A stretch of DNA of 32,674 bases. It comes from Pseudonocardia sp. KRD291. GTDB taxonomy: Bacteria; Actinomycetota; Actinomycetes; Mycobacteriales; Pseudonocardiaceae. Shown piece after piece: positions 25,681-32,674 of this stretch. The stretch's first letter is position 1. Each line of letters begins with the position of its first letter. The notes under the pieces were generated by a model that was given only the letters and a program-made list of their open reading frames with translations, was not told where the DNA came from and did not search any database. The position numbers and the translations under genes were made by a program. The DNA lies in NCBI RefSeq assembly GCF_019263595.1, contig NZ_JADQDD010000030.1:1-32674 (forward strand), written 5' to 3'.

Positions 25681-26241
25681 GTGACCGAGGAACCGCTGAC
25701 CGACGACGTCCTCGCCGATGTGCTCGTCCACGGGCCCCGCCCCGTCTGGGTGGCGCTGTCCGAGCACGACCCGAGCTGGCCCGCCCGTTTCGAGGCGCGT
25801 GCGGCCCAGCTCCGTCAGGTCCTCGGCGACCGGGCCCGGCTGATCGAACACATCGGCTCGACGTCGGTCCCCGGACTCGCCGCCAAGCCGACCATCGACA
25901 TCGTCGTGGGGATCGACGACCCGGACGACGAGCCGGCCTACCTGCCCGACCTCGAAGCGGCCGGCTACGACCTGCGCGCCCGCGAGCCCGGTCATCGCTG
26001 CCTGCGCATCGGGGAGCCGGACGAGCCGGTCAACCTGCACTGCTATCCGCCCGACCACGCGGAGATCCGCAAGTACCGGGTCTTCCGCGACCGTCTCCGG
26101 ACCGACGAGGGGGATCGGCAGCTGTACGAGTCGACGAAGCGGTCCCTCGCCGGCCGGGAATGGTCCGACATGAACTACTACGCAGAGGCGAAACAGCCGG
26201 TCATCGAGGCGATCCTGGCGCGCGCGGGCTGGCGGGGGTAA
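25681..26241 (+). CDS. GrpB family protein (UPF0157)
   Basis: 186-aa member of the GrpB family, which has a nucleotidyltransferase-like fold but no proven activity. The hallmark I-E-H-I-G-S-T-S-V-P-G-L-A-A-K-P-T-I-D-I spans about residues 60-79. N-L-H-C-Y near 118 and L-R-F/F-R-D-R-L-R near 138 are also conserved. The GTG start has GAGAGGG upstream and a good promoter, so it is a monocistronic unit. It converges with the DUF6176 gene. The N-terminal 25 residues are extra relative to the core domain. Confidence 0.88.
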   Translation: MTEEPLTDDVLADVLVHGPRPVWVALSEHDPSWPARFEARAAQLRQVLGDRARLIEHIGSTSVPGLAAKPTIDIVVGIDDPDDEPAYLPDLEAAGYDLRAREPGHRCLRIGEPDEPVNLHCYPPDHAEIRKYRVFRDRLRTDEGDRQLYESTKRSLAGREWSDMNYYAEAKQPVIEAILARAGWRG

Positions 26242-26310
26242 TCGGCCGGACGGGCACGGCCGGGGGCCGATCCAGATGCCGTCGTCGCGGCTCGGCACGA
26301 TCCATTCTCG

Positions 26311-26724
26311 TCAGTCGGCCGCCGTAGGGGTGTCCCGTGGCCGCAGAGCCCAGCGCCGTACGGCGTCATCCACGGGAGCCGGCAGGAGAACGACCTGTGG
26401 CTCGGCCTCGACCCATCCGGGCTCCTTCGTGCGCTTCGCCGCCGCGAGATGATCGCGGTCGATCGGGCGGTCGAGGTCCAGGCCGGCTCCTTCGGAACCG
26501 CACACCGTCAGCCAGTAGAGGTAGTCCTGGCCGTCCTCGCGGAGGCGGAAGACGATCTCGATCGCCATCCGCTCGCGGTCCAGCGTCGCGATGCACTCCT
26601 CGCGACGGTCCCTGAGCATCTGCATCCAGCGATCGGCCTCGTCGCTGCGCCCGTCCAGCACCGTCCCCCGGGACAGTTCCACGACGAGACCGTCGGGGAT
26701 TCCGGCCTTCTCTCCGAACGTCAT
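26311..26724 (-). CDS. DUF6176 family protein
   Basis: 137-aa hypothetical protein. It shows S-R-G-T-V near residue 18, W-M-Q-M-L-R-D-R-R-E-E-C near 33, L-D-R-E-R-M-A-I-E-I-V-F near 48 and Y-L-Y-W-L-T-V near 68, which I recognise as the DUF6176 pattern of small actinobacterial proteins. There are no membrane segments. The ATG at 26724 starts the protein-like part of a longer open frame; it has no clear ribosome site. It is 53 bp downstream of the permease gene on the same strand. Function unknown. Confidence 0.65.
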   Translation of the reverse strand: MTFGEKAGIPDGLVVELSRGTVLDGRSDEADRWMQMLRDRREECIATLDRERMAIEIVFRLREDGQDYLYWLTVCGSEGAGLDLDRPIDRDHLAAAKRTKEPGWVEAEPQVVLLPAPVDDAVRRWALRPRDTPTAAD

Positions 26725-26777
26725 CGTCGGAGCGTGACAGGTGACGCCCGTCCGCCCGAGCGACTTCCGCGCGGACG

Positions 26778-27860
26778 TCACAGCACCATCAGCAGACCGG
26801 CCCCGAGTAGACCGCCGGCGACGGCGAGTGCGCCCGTCGCGGCCGTGGCCCTCCAGCCCAGGGCGCGACCGACCATCACGATCCCGGGCAGGCTCACCAC
26901 CGGCAGTGTGACCAGCAGGGCACCGACCGGTCCGGCGGCGACGCCCGCGATGGCCAGGCCCTGCAGGATCGGGATCTCGCCTGCGGTGGGTATGACCACC
27001 GCGGTTCCGACCACGGCGGCGAGCACCACGATCAGCAGTCCCGAGCCCGAAGCGGCGTCGAGCGGGAACAACCACCCGCGGAACGCCCCGACCAGCAGCA
27101 CGATGATCAGGTACTCGGGAACGATGACCAGCGCCAGACGGGCGAGGGAACGGCCGAAGCGCGCCGGTGCCCGGCGGAGCCAGTCCGGGTCGGCGGTCTC
27201 CCCCCGCGCCTGTGCGGCGACTCCCGGCGGGGCGTGCCGCCCCTCGGTCAGACGCGCGACCAGTGCGGCGCCGCCGACGACGACCACCAGCCCGACGACC
27301 AGCCGGGTCGCCGTCCACTCCCACGGCGCGACGAGGAGCAGGAAGACCAGTACCGCCGGGTTGAGCAGGGGGTTACCCAGCCAGTACGCGATGGCCGCGG
27401 CGCTGGAGACGCCCGAGCGACGCAGCGAGACCACCACCGGGGCCGTACAGCAGGTACACATCATCGACGGCGTACTGCCCAGCCCGCCCGCGACCGCGCT
27501 GGCGATCCGCCCTCGGCGGTTGAGCAGCCGCACCATCCACCCCGGGGGTATCAGCGACTGCAACGCGGCACTGATCAGCAGTGCGGCGACCAGCGCCTTC
27601 CAGACCGCCTGACCGTAGGCGACTAGGAACGACGTGGCCGCCTGCCAGGACGGCGGGTCGCCGGGACGCACGTCCCCGACGCCGAGCACGTTTGACCCGC
27701 TCCACGTGCCGTTGCCGGCCGCGCGCAGAGCCTGACCGGTGTACGGGACCCACTTCGACCACAACAGCACGACGATGAACACCACGGCGGTGATCGTCAC
27801 GCCCGTCACGGCCGCTACCCGGGTCCTCGATGGCTCCGGGGTCGGCGACGTCGTGGACAC
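26778..27860 (-). CDS. Permease of the ArsP/UPF0718 family
   Basis: 360 aa with about 9-10 membrane helices. The N-terminal half carries the cysteine cluster S-M-M-C-T-C-C-T-A-P-V (Cys 135, 137, 138), followed by Y-W-L-G-N-P-L-L-N-P-A-V. The C-terminal half has I-P-T-A-G-E-I-P-I-L-Q-G. These two parts mark the ArsP/DUF318 permeases, some of which export trivalent organoarsenicals through the paired cysteines. There is no arsR or other ars gene nearby, so the substrate is uncertain. The GTG start has no ribosome site but has TAGCCT 7 nt upstream. Confidence 0.8.
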   Translation of the reverse strand: MSTTSPTPEPSRTRVAAVTGVTITAVVFIVVLLWSKWVPYTGQALRAAGNGTWSGSNVLGVGDVRPGDPPSWQAATSFLVAYGQAVWKALVAALLISAALQSLIPPGWMVRLLNRRGRIASAVAGGLGSTPSMMCTCCTAPVVVSLRRSGVSSAAAIAYWLGNPLLNPAVLVFLLLVAPWEWTATRLVVGLVVVVGGAALVARLTEGRHAPPGVAAQARGETADPDWLRRAPARFGRSLARLALVIVPEYLIIVLLVGAFRGWLFPLDAASGSGLLIVVLAAVVGTAVVIPTAGEIPILQGLAIAGVAAGPVGALLVTLPVVSLPGIVMVGRALGWRATAATGALAVAGGLLGAGLLMVL

Positions 27861-27867
27861 GCGATGG

Positions 27868-27873
27868 AGGCTA
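27868..27873 (-). promoter_or_regulatory. Candidate -10 of a leaderless permease transcript
   Basis: Minus-strand TAGCCT ends 7 nt before the GTG at 27860. No Shine-Dalgarno is present between them. Confidence 0.4.
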
Positions 27874-27960
27874 GATCAGAAAGACTCATCCGGCGCACGA
27901 ACACGGGCCGCGCATGTCTGGCTCCGACGGCTCGACGCGGCCGACTGACGATCTCCCGGC

Positions 27961-28974
27961 TCAGCGGGTTCGCGCGTCCCACCAGTCGAGGACCCGCGTT
28001 CCGGACAGGGTCAGCCACTTCGACGGTTCCCCGGCCGCGACGTCGACCTCGAACCACACCCGGCCGGGGTGACGGCGAGCCTGCAGCCAGGTGCCGTCCG
28101 GTTGCCGGGCAGCACGGACGAGCTCGATCGCCTCCGCCAGCCGCGGATCTGGCGCCGTGCCGTCGGCCAGCGCGGCGTCGCGGAAGTACTCGGCCGCGTT
28201 GAGCACGTCGTAGAACCAGCGGAACGGGTACGCGAACCGCCCGACCCACGGTGCCAGCGGTTCACCCGTCGACAGACGGCGGAAGAGCCCTCGCTCCAGC
28301 AGGTACTCCTCGCCGGAGCGCCGCGCGGCGCGGGTCGCCTCGGTGCCTCCGGTCGCGATGTCGTGGGCGAGGATTCCCTTGAGGGAGTTCAGCGTCGAGT
28401 GGACCGACGACCGCGTCGAGCCCTCGACCCACTCGCAGTTCCAGCCGCCGTCGGGCAGACGGTGGTCGAGGAACCAGTCGACGACACCGGTGACGTCCGC
28501 GCCGAGCCACAGACCGTTCGCGACCGTCCAGGCGTTGATGCAGCAGTCGACCTCACCGCCCCAGTACGGCAGGTCCTCGTACTCCCAGCGGCTGTTCTCG
28601 GCGAGGAGCTCGACGGTGCGGCGCCGGCGCAGGACGGCGGGATCGAGGCCCCACTCCCGCAACGAGTTGAGCGTCCAGGTCGTCGCCGTCCACGGCTGCC
28701 CGGCGTCGGGCCCGGGGCTGTCGGGCTCGGTGCCGTCGGATCGCGGGTCGTCGGGAGGGGTGCCGCGGAAGTCCGCGGGGAAGAACGCGCCGCCCGCCCA
28801 CTGCCCGTCCGGGTCCTGCAGCGCGAGGAGCCGTGCGCCGAACCCCTCGGTCGCGATCCTCGCCCGCGTCGCCTCCCACACCTCGGGTGGTTCGCGCAGG
28901 AGGTCGCGCTCCACCTGCCAGCGCAGGGCCGGATCGGAGTCACGGAGCCAGGTGAGGAGCTGCTCGGTCACCAC
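27961..28974 (-). CDS. Half-length squalene-cyclase/prenyltransferase-fold protein
   Basis: 337 aa alpha-barrel-like protein with repeats resembling QW motifs: A-L-Q-D-P-D-G-Q-W-A-G-G near residue 50, H-R-L-P-D-G-G-W-N-C-E-W near 170, and R-Q-P-D-G-T-W near 292. No D-x-D-D catalytic acid motif is seen, and the length is about half that of squalene-hopene cyclase. Terpene cyclisation is therefore unlikely and a binding role is possible. C-C-I-N-A-W near 145 is notable. The GTG at 28974 is 4 bp after the stop of the TPR-like gene (GTG 28971 is an alternative), so it is the last gene of the tight minus-strand run that begins with prcB. Confidence 0.7.
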   Translation of the reverse strand: MVTEQLLTWLRDSDPALRWQVERDLLREPPEVWEATRARIATEGFGARLLALQDPDGQWAGGAFFPADFRGTPPDDPRSDGTEPDSPGPDAGQPWTATTWTLNSLREWGLDPAVLRRRRTVELLAENSRWEYEDLPYWGGEVDCCINAWTVANGLWLGADVTGVVDWFLDHRLPDGGWNCEWVEGSTRSSVHSTLNSLKGILAHDIATGGTEATRAARRSGEEYLLERGLFRRLSTGEPLAPWVGRFAYPFRWFYDVLNAAEYFRDAALADGTAPDPRLAEAIELVRAARQPDGTWLQARRHPGRVWFEVDVAAGEPSKWLTLSGTRVLDWWDARTR

Positions 28975-28978
28975 GGTG

Positions 28979-29446
28979 TCACCCGTCGGTCGTCTCGGCG
29001 AGGCGGGCCGCGCACCGTGTGATGCCGTCGCGGATCATCCGGCCGTAGCCGTCGTCGCCCAGCGTGCCGATCGCCTCCCGCGCCCGGTCCAGATGCTCGC
29101 CGGCGCGGTCCCGGTCACCGAGCCGGCGGTAGACGTCGGCGAGGTTCAGGTGCAGCGAGGGGTAGAACCCGGCCAGGGCGAGCGACGGATGGTGCTCCTC
29201 GGCCCGTCCGGGACCGATCTGGTCGGCGGCCTCCAGCGCGAGCAGGTCCCAGCGGAGCTCGTCGGCGACGTCGGCCTGCACGTCCGCTGCGTGATGGGCC
29301 AGCACACAGCGGTGGAACGGGTCCGCGGCCGGCCCGATCTCCTCCCAGATCGCGGAGAACCGCTCCCTCGCCGTGGCGGTGTGCCCGCCCTGGGAAAGCT
29401 CGATCGCGGCGGCGATCTCGGTCATGACAGCGTCCTGGTCGGTCAT
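28979..29446 (-). CDS. TPR-like helical protein, unknown function
   Basis: 155 aa, all helical in appearance. A-R-E-R-F-S-A-I-W-E-E-I-G near residue 26, H-R-C-V-L-A-H-H-A-A-D-V-Q near 45 and L-H-L-N-L-A-D-V-Y-R-R-L-G-D-R-D-R-A-G near 97 are TPR-like; the last is a clear repeat. Probably a cytoplasmic protein-interaction module. The ATG overlaps the stop of the upstream SUMF1-like gene by 4 bp (ATGA), so it is translationally coupled. I do not know a characterised relative. Confidence 0.65.
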   Translation of the reverse strand: MTDQDAVMTEIAAAIELSQGGHTATARERFSAIWEEIGPAADPFHRCVLAHHAADVQADVADELRWDLLALEAADQIGPGRAEEHHPSLALAGFYPSLHLNLADVYRRLGDRDRAGEHLDRAREAIGTLGDDGYGRMIRDGITRCAARLAETTDG

Positions 29447-30171
29447 CCTCGGCGCTCCTCACCTCGATGGGCGCCGACCGTAGGCCCCGGCACCGACAGT
29501 TCCGAGGGCCCGAGCGCGACGCGGAACCCGACGTCGTCGAGGCGCAGGGTCGGGTGGCTGCGTCGGCGCACCGACGCGCGGCAGCTCCAGTGCTCGTCGA
29601 ACCAGCCACCGCCGCGCAGGACGCGGTAGGTGCCGTAGACCTCCGGGTCGTAGAGGTCCCAGCACCACTCCCAGACGTTGCCCAGGGTGTCGTGCAGCCC
29701 CCAGCTGTTCGGCTGCCGGCCGCCGACGTCGTGGATGCGTTCCCCGGAGTTGGCCCGGTGCCAGGCGATGTCGTCGAGGGGGCCGTAGCGCGGCCCGTCC
29801 GTGCCTGCGCGGCAGGCGTGTTCCCACTCGGCCTCGGTGAGCAGGCGGTATCCGGCGGCGGTGCGGTCCCAGGTGACGTCCTCGCCGTGCACCCGATACA
29901 CCGGGCTCAGGCCGGTCCGCTCGGACAACGCGTTGCAGAACCTGACCGCGTCCCACCACGACACGCTCTCGACGGGCAGCCGTGCACCTCTCGCGATGCC
30001 CGGGTCGTCACCGGTGATCGCGGTGTACAGCTCCCGCGTGACGGGATGGACGGCGACCCGGTGAGCGGCGAGGTCGACGCGCCAGCTGCGGCGGGTCCGC
30101 CGGTCCGAGAGTGTCACCCTGCCGGCCGGGACGGCCACGGTCTCGGGTCCCCGCCGGCCCCCCATGATCAT
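29443..30171 (-). CDS. SUMF1/FGE-fold protein lacking the catalytic cysteine pair
   Basis: 242 aa with the formylglycine-generating-enzyme fold. P-V-E-S-V-S-W-W-D-A-V-R-F-C-N-A-L near residue 66, G-Y-R-L-L-T-E-A-E-W-E-H-A-C near 106, W-G-L-H-D-T-L-G-N-V-W-E-W near 157 and L-R-G-G-G-W near 185 are conserved. In true FGE the region after G-G-S-W has two catalytic cysteines (C-x4-C) for copper and oxygen chemistry. Here it reads W-F-D-E-H-W-S-C-R-A-S-V, with one misplaced Cys, so sulfatase activation is unlikely; no sulfatase gene is nearby. The start overlaps the phosphatase stop (ATGA). ATG 30165 is an alternative start. Confidence 0.82.
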   Translation of the reverse strand: MIMGGRRGPETVAVPAGRVTLSDRRTRRSWRVDLAAHRVAVHPVTRELYTAITGDDPGIARGARLPVESVSWWDAVRFCNALSERTGLSPVYRVHGEDVTWDRTAAGYRLLTEAEWEHACRAGTDGPRYGPLDDIAWHRANSGERIHDVGGRQPNSWGLHDTLGNVWEWCWDLYDPEVYGTYRVLRGGGWFDEHWSCRASVRRRSHPTLRLDDVGFRVALGPSELSVPGPTVGAHRGEERRG

Positions 30172-30656
30172 GCAAGGTCATCGACCCGGCGACGGTGCTC
30201 GGCGAACCACGCGACCCAGCGGCGCTGCCCGCGGGTCTCCACCGCGCGGGAGCGGTAGTTGCGGCGGGTCCAGGCGACGGCGTCGTCGGGCGGGTGCCCG
30301 GCGATCACGGCCATGCACGCGATCACGGTCCCGGTCCGGCCGACACCGCCGCCGCACGCGACCTCGACCCGGTGGCCGGCGCGGGCCAGGTCGTGGGCGC
30401 GCACGATCGCGGCGGCGGCCCGCCGGGGGTCGCGCGGCGTGCGGAAGTCCGGCCAGTCGACCCACTCGGCGGGCCAGTCCGGCAGCCACGGGGTGGTGCG
30501 CCGGAGCAGCGTCCGACGCCCCCGGTCCGGTGGCCTGCCGGGGTAGAGGCCGAACTGCGGTGCCGGCCCCTCGGGCAGCGGGTCCCGACGTCCCCGGCCG
30601 CGCACGAGCGTGCCGTCGGGGAGCCGGATCGCCCCGGCGAGCGGGAGCTCGCTCAT
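30168..30656 (-). CDS. Protein-tyrosine/dual-specificity phosphatase-like protein
   Basis: 162 aa. The active-site P-loop C-G-G-G-V-G-R-T-G-T (Cys 101, Arg 107) matches C-x5-R-T/S. The residue before the Cys is Ala instead of the usual His. A general acid could be D70 in V-D-W-P-D-F. Y-R-S-R-A-V-E-T near 134 resembles the actinobacterial PTP-like group. The ATG at 30656 has GGAGGG close upstream and lies 23 bp after the prcB stop. Its own stop overlaps the SUMF1-like start by 4 bp. The substrate, protein or small phosphate ester, is unknown. Confidence 0.78.
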   Translation of the reverse strand: MSELPLAGAIRLPDGTLVRGRGRRDPLPEGPAPQFGLYPGRPPDRGRRTLLRRTTPWLPDWPAEWVDWPDFRTPRDPRRAAAAIVRAHDLARAGHRVEVACGGGVGRTGTVIACMAVIAGHPPDDAVAWTRRNYRSRAVETRGQRRWVAWFAEHRRRVDDLA

Positions 30657-30679
30657 CGCCCTCCGAATCGGCGGGCCGG

Positions 30680-31483
30680 TCAGCCGCCGGGACGCCGTCG
30701 CCGCTCGGCGAGCATCCGCTCGGTGGCGGCGCGGATCTCGTCGTCCGGGACGGTCTCGGTGCCCGCGGCCGTCACCAGGATGATGTTCGGGAACAGGGCC
30801 CTGGTCAGGTCCGGACCGGCCGTGGCGGAGTCGTCGTCGGCGGCGTCCCACAGCGCGTTGACCGCGGCCGAGACCGCGCCCGCGCGGTCCGCGTCGGGGG
30901 AGTGGCGCTTCTTCAGCGCGCCCTTCGCGAACACCGAGCCGGAGCCGATCGACTCGTAGCCCTGACGGTCGCGCACCGCGTCCCCGCTCGCGTCGAAGGA
31001 CACGATCCGGAACGCCTGGGCCGGGTCCGGCTCCAGCGGGTCGTAGCCGACGAACAGCGGGATCGCGACGAAGCCCTGCATCGCGGCGGGCAGGTTCTCC
31101 CGGACGATCGTCGAGAGCCGCCGGGTCTTGCCGCCCAGGCTGATCGGGGCGCCCTCGATCTTCTCGTACTGCTCGACTTCGGCGGCGAACATCGTCAGCA
31201 TCGACAGCGCGTGCCCGACCGAGCCGGCGAAACCGGCGGCGGAGAAGTCGTCGACGACCAGGATCTTCTCCAGGTCCTTCTGCGCGATCTCGTTGCCCTG
31301 CGTGGCGCGGCGGTCACCGGCGAGCAGGACGCCGTCGGCGAAGTGCAGCGCGACGATCGTGGTGCCGTGCGGGGCGCGCAGGTCCGCGCCCACCCGAAGC
31401 GACGGGTCGCGGGGGAGCGCGCCGGGCAGCATCTGCGGCGCGTGCGCACGCAGGTACTCGACGAACGAGGTGTCACCGATCAT
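30680..31483 (-). CDS. prcB: Proteasome subunit beta
   Basis: Ntn-hydrolase beta subunit of the 20S proteasome. A 40-residue propeptide with [15 protein letters not shown] resembles the mycobacterial PrcB propeptide and ends in P-H-G before the catalytic Thr 41 (T-T-I-V-A-L). The catalytic partners are present: Asp in A-G-D-R-R and Lys in [14 protein letters not shown] and [14 protein letters not shown] match PrcB. At 267 aa it is complete. The ATG has no ribosome site of its own and overlaps the stop of an 8-codon frame. prcA, which normally follows, is absent; a phosphatase-like gene follows after 23 bp. Confidence 0.93.
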   Translation of the reverse strand: MIGDTSFVEYLRAHAPQMLPGALPRDPSLRVGADLRAPHGTTIVALHFADGVLLAGDRRATQGNEIAQKDLEKILVVDDFSAAGFAGSVGHALSMLTMFAAEVEQYEKIEGAPISLGGKTRRLSTIVRENLPAAMQGFVAIPLFVGYDPLEPDPAQAFRIVSFDASGDAVRDRQGYESIGSGSVFAKGALKKRHSPDADRAGAVSAAVNALWDAADDDSATAGPDLTRALFPNIILVTAAGTETVPDDEIRAATERMLAERRRRPGG

Positions 31484-31506
31484 GCGGCGGGCGGGGTCGT
31501 GCGCAT
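31480..31506 (-). CDS. Eight-codon leader frame overlapping the prcB start
   Basis: ATG at 31506 begins M-R-T-T-P-P-A-A followed by TGA, and this TGA overlaps the prcB ATG as ATGA. AAGGAAG stands about 8 nt before the leader ATG, while the prcB ATG is preceded only by a C/G-rich stretch. The arrangement suggests translational coupling of prcB to this leader, though it could be chance. Confidence 0.35.
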   Translation of the reverse strand: MRTTPPAA

Positions 31507-31626
31507 CGCGGGCACTTCCTTCGGGTCGGGGAGTCGCCACCCGATCCTGCCCGCACACCCCTCCGGGGTCCAGCCACGGACCGTCCCCGGTGCGGACGGG
31601 GTCGCGGACCTTGCACACTCGTGGGC

Positions 31627-32674
31627 GTGACGCAGTCGAGTGGGCCCCGCCGACGGGCCGAGGAATTCTGTACGCGGTTCGGGTTGCGGGTACCGGTGGT
31701 GTCCTCGCCGATGGCCGGTGCCTGCCCGCCGGAGCTGGCGGTCGCCGTCGCCGAGGCAGGCGGGATGGGTGCGGCCGGGGTACTGCAGGACTCGCCCGAG
31801 CGGATCACCGACTGGATGCGCCGCTTCCGTGCGGGCTCCTCCGGTGCGGTGCAGCTCAACCTCTGGATCCCCGACCCGCCGGACGACGACCCGTCCCGGA
31901 TCGAGGCCGCCTCCCGGTTCCTGGACGGCCTGGGCACCGCGGGCGAGGCCGGCGGCGCGGCACCGGACTTCGACGAGCAGTGCGCCGCGATGCTCGCCGC
32001 CCGCCCCACCGCCGTCTCCTCGATCATGGGCCTCTACGAGCCCGGCTACGTCCGCGCGCTGCACGAGGCCGGCATCGCCTGGTTCGCCTGCGCCACGACC
32101 CTCGACGACGCGCTCGCCGCCCAGGATGCCGGCGCGGACGCCGTCGTCGCGCAGGGGATGGAGGCCGGCGGGCACCGCGGCAGCGTGCACCCGGCCGCCG
32201 CCGAGTCCACAGAGGTCGGACTGTTCGCACTGCTCCCGCGCCTGGCCGACCACCTGCGGGTACCGATCGTCGCCGCCGGCGGGATCGCCGACGGGCGCGG
32301 GGTCGCCGCCGCGCTCACCCTCGGCGCCAGCGCGGTCCAGGTCGGGACGGCGTTGCTGCGCGCCCCCGAGACCGGCATCGCGAAGGACTGGTCCGCGGCG
32401 CTGGACGGCCTCGCCCCGGAGGCGACGGTGACCACCCGCGCCTACTCCGGACGCCTCGGGCGCGCCGCGCCGTCGGAGTACGTCCTGGCCTGGCGTGAGC
32501 CCGGCGCCCCCGTCCCCGCGCCGTACCCGCACCAGCGCCGCCTCGTCGCCCGCTACCGGGCGGGGGAGCCGGGTCGGGTGGACCGGGTCAACCGGTGGGC
32601 CGGGCAGAGCGCGGCCCTGGCCGTCGAGGAGCCGGCGGGCGAGATCGTCGCCCGGATGTGGCGGGAGGCCTCGG
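31627..32674 (+). CDS. Nitronate monooxygenase (2-nitropropane dioxygenase-like), 3' end cut by window
   Basis: FMN-dependent TIM-barrel enzyme that oxidises alkyl nitronates such as propionate 3-nitronate. S-S-P-M-A-G-A near residue 26 is the FMN-side motif. [10 protein letters not shown] holds the catalytic His 183. [12 protein letters not shown] followed by [12 protein letters not shown] (about 218-243) is the phosphate-binding region. The frame is open to the window edge with 349 codons seen, close to the usual length. GTG at 31621 is also in frame, and neither start has a clear ribosome site. It is divergent from the prcB operon across about 120-145 bp. Confidence 0.9.
   Translation, partial: MTQSSGPRRRAEEFCTRFGLRVPVVSSPMAGACPPELAVAVAEAGGMGAAGVLQDSPERITDWMRRFRAGSSGAVQLNLWIPDPPDDDPSRIEAASRFLDGLGTAGEAGGAAPDFDEQCAAMLAARPTAVSSIMGLYEPGYVRALHEAGIAWFACATTLDDALAAQDAGADAVVAQGMEAGGHRGSVHPAAAESTEVGLFALLPRLADHLRVPIVAAGGIADGRGVAAALTLGASAVQVGTALLRAPETGIAKDWSAALDGLAPEATVTTRAYSGRLGRAAPSEYVLAWREPGAPVPAPYPHQRRLVARYRAGEPGRVDRVNRWAGQSAALAVEEPAGEIVARMWREAS

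Noticed and set aside
26725-27324. N-terminal extension of the DUF6176 gene
   Set aside because: It overlaps the permease gene and reads as low-complexity Arg/Gly sequence; the family length fits the start at 26724.

Overview
The window is very GC-rich, with strong G/C bias at third codon positions, many GTG starts and frequent 4-bp ATGA/GTGA gene overlaps. It carries actinobacterial hallmarks: a mycothiol-dependent isomerase fold, an F420/FMN-type PPOX oxidoreductase, a proteasome beta subunit, an ECF42-type sigma factor, and the conserved order mazG - lytic transglycosylase - eno - DivIC/FtsB-like - DUF501 - ppx also known from Mycobacterium. A Pseudonocardiaceae-like actinomycete is the best guess (inference). 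It is a chromosomal segment; I see no insertion sequence, phage gene, CRISPR array or replication origin.

Layout. 1-2.8 kb: a DUF3047 protein and an acyl-CoA synthetase. 2.8-5.5 kb: SurA-like lipoprotein, mazG and a lytic transglycosylase. 5.5-8.75 kb, minus strand: the iron-uptake operon efeUOB, with a candidate IdeR/DtxR box upstream. 8.9-11.8 kb: a TPR protein (minus), then eno, a DivIC/FtsB-like protein and DUF501. 11.8-15.2 kb: aidB (minus) divergent from ppx-udgB. 15.2-17.7 kb, minus strand: a DGPF/YCII-ECF42 sigma operon with a recognisable autoregulatory promoter, and a SAM methyltransferase. 17.8 kb: a tRNA with a UAA (Leu) anticodon but a class I body. 17.9-20.7 kb: an accessory stretch with relaxed codon bias (membrane proteins, a methylene-THF reductase-like protein, a PPOX oxidoreductase, tRNA-like debris). 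20.7-27.9 kb: small single-gene units (cyclase, MDMPI, two VOC proteins, UPF0060, TetR/SpoIIM-like divergent pair with operator, GrpB, DUF6176, ArsP-like permease).

28.0-31.5 kb holds the most unusual locus: a minus-strand run of five tightly packed genes starting with a proteasome beta subunit that has no prcA, pup, dop or pafA beside it, followed by a tyrosine-phosphatase-like protein, a sulfatase-modifying-factor-fold protein without the catalytic cysteine pair, a TPR-like protein and a half-length squalene-cyclase-fold protein. A nitronate monooxygenase gene is divergent from it and runs off the right edge.

Two sequence-level themes recur. Several genes have a TANNNT -10 hexamer 6-8 nt before the start codon and no Shine-Dalgarno, which suggests leaderless transcripts. 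Three convergent gene pairs end in overlapping or abutting TAG stops inside CTAG or TAGCTA.
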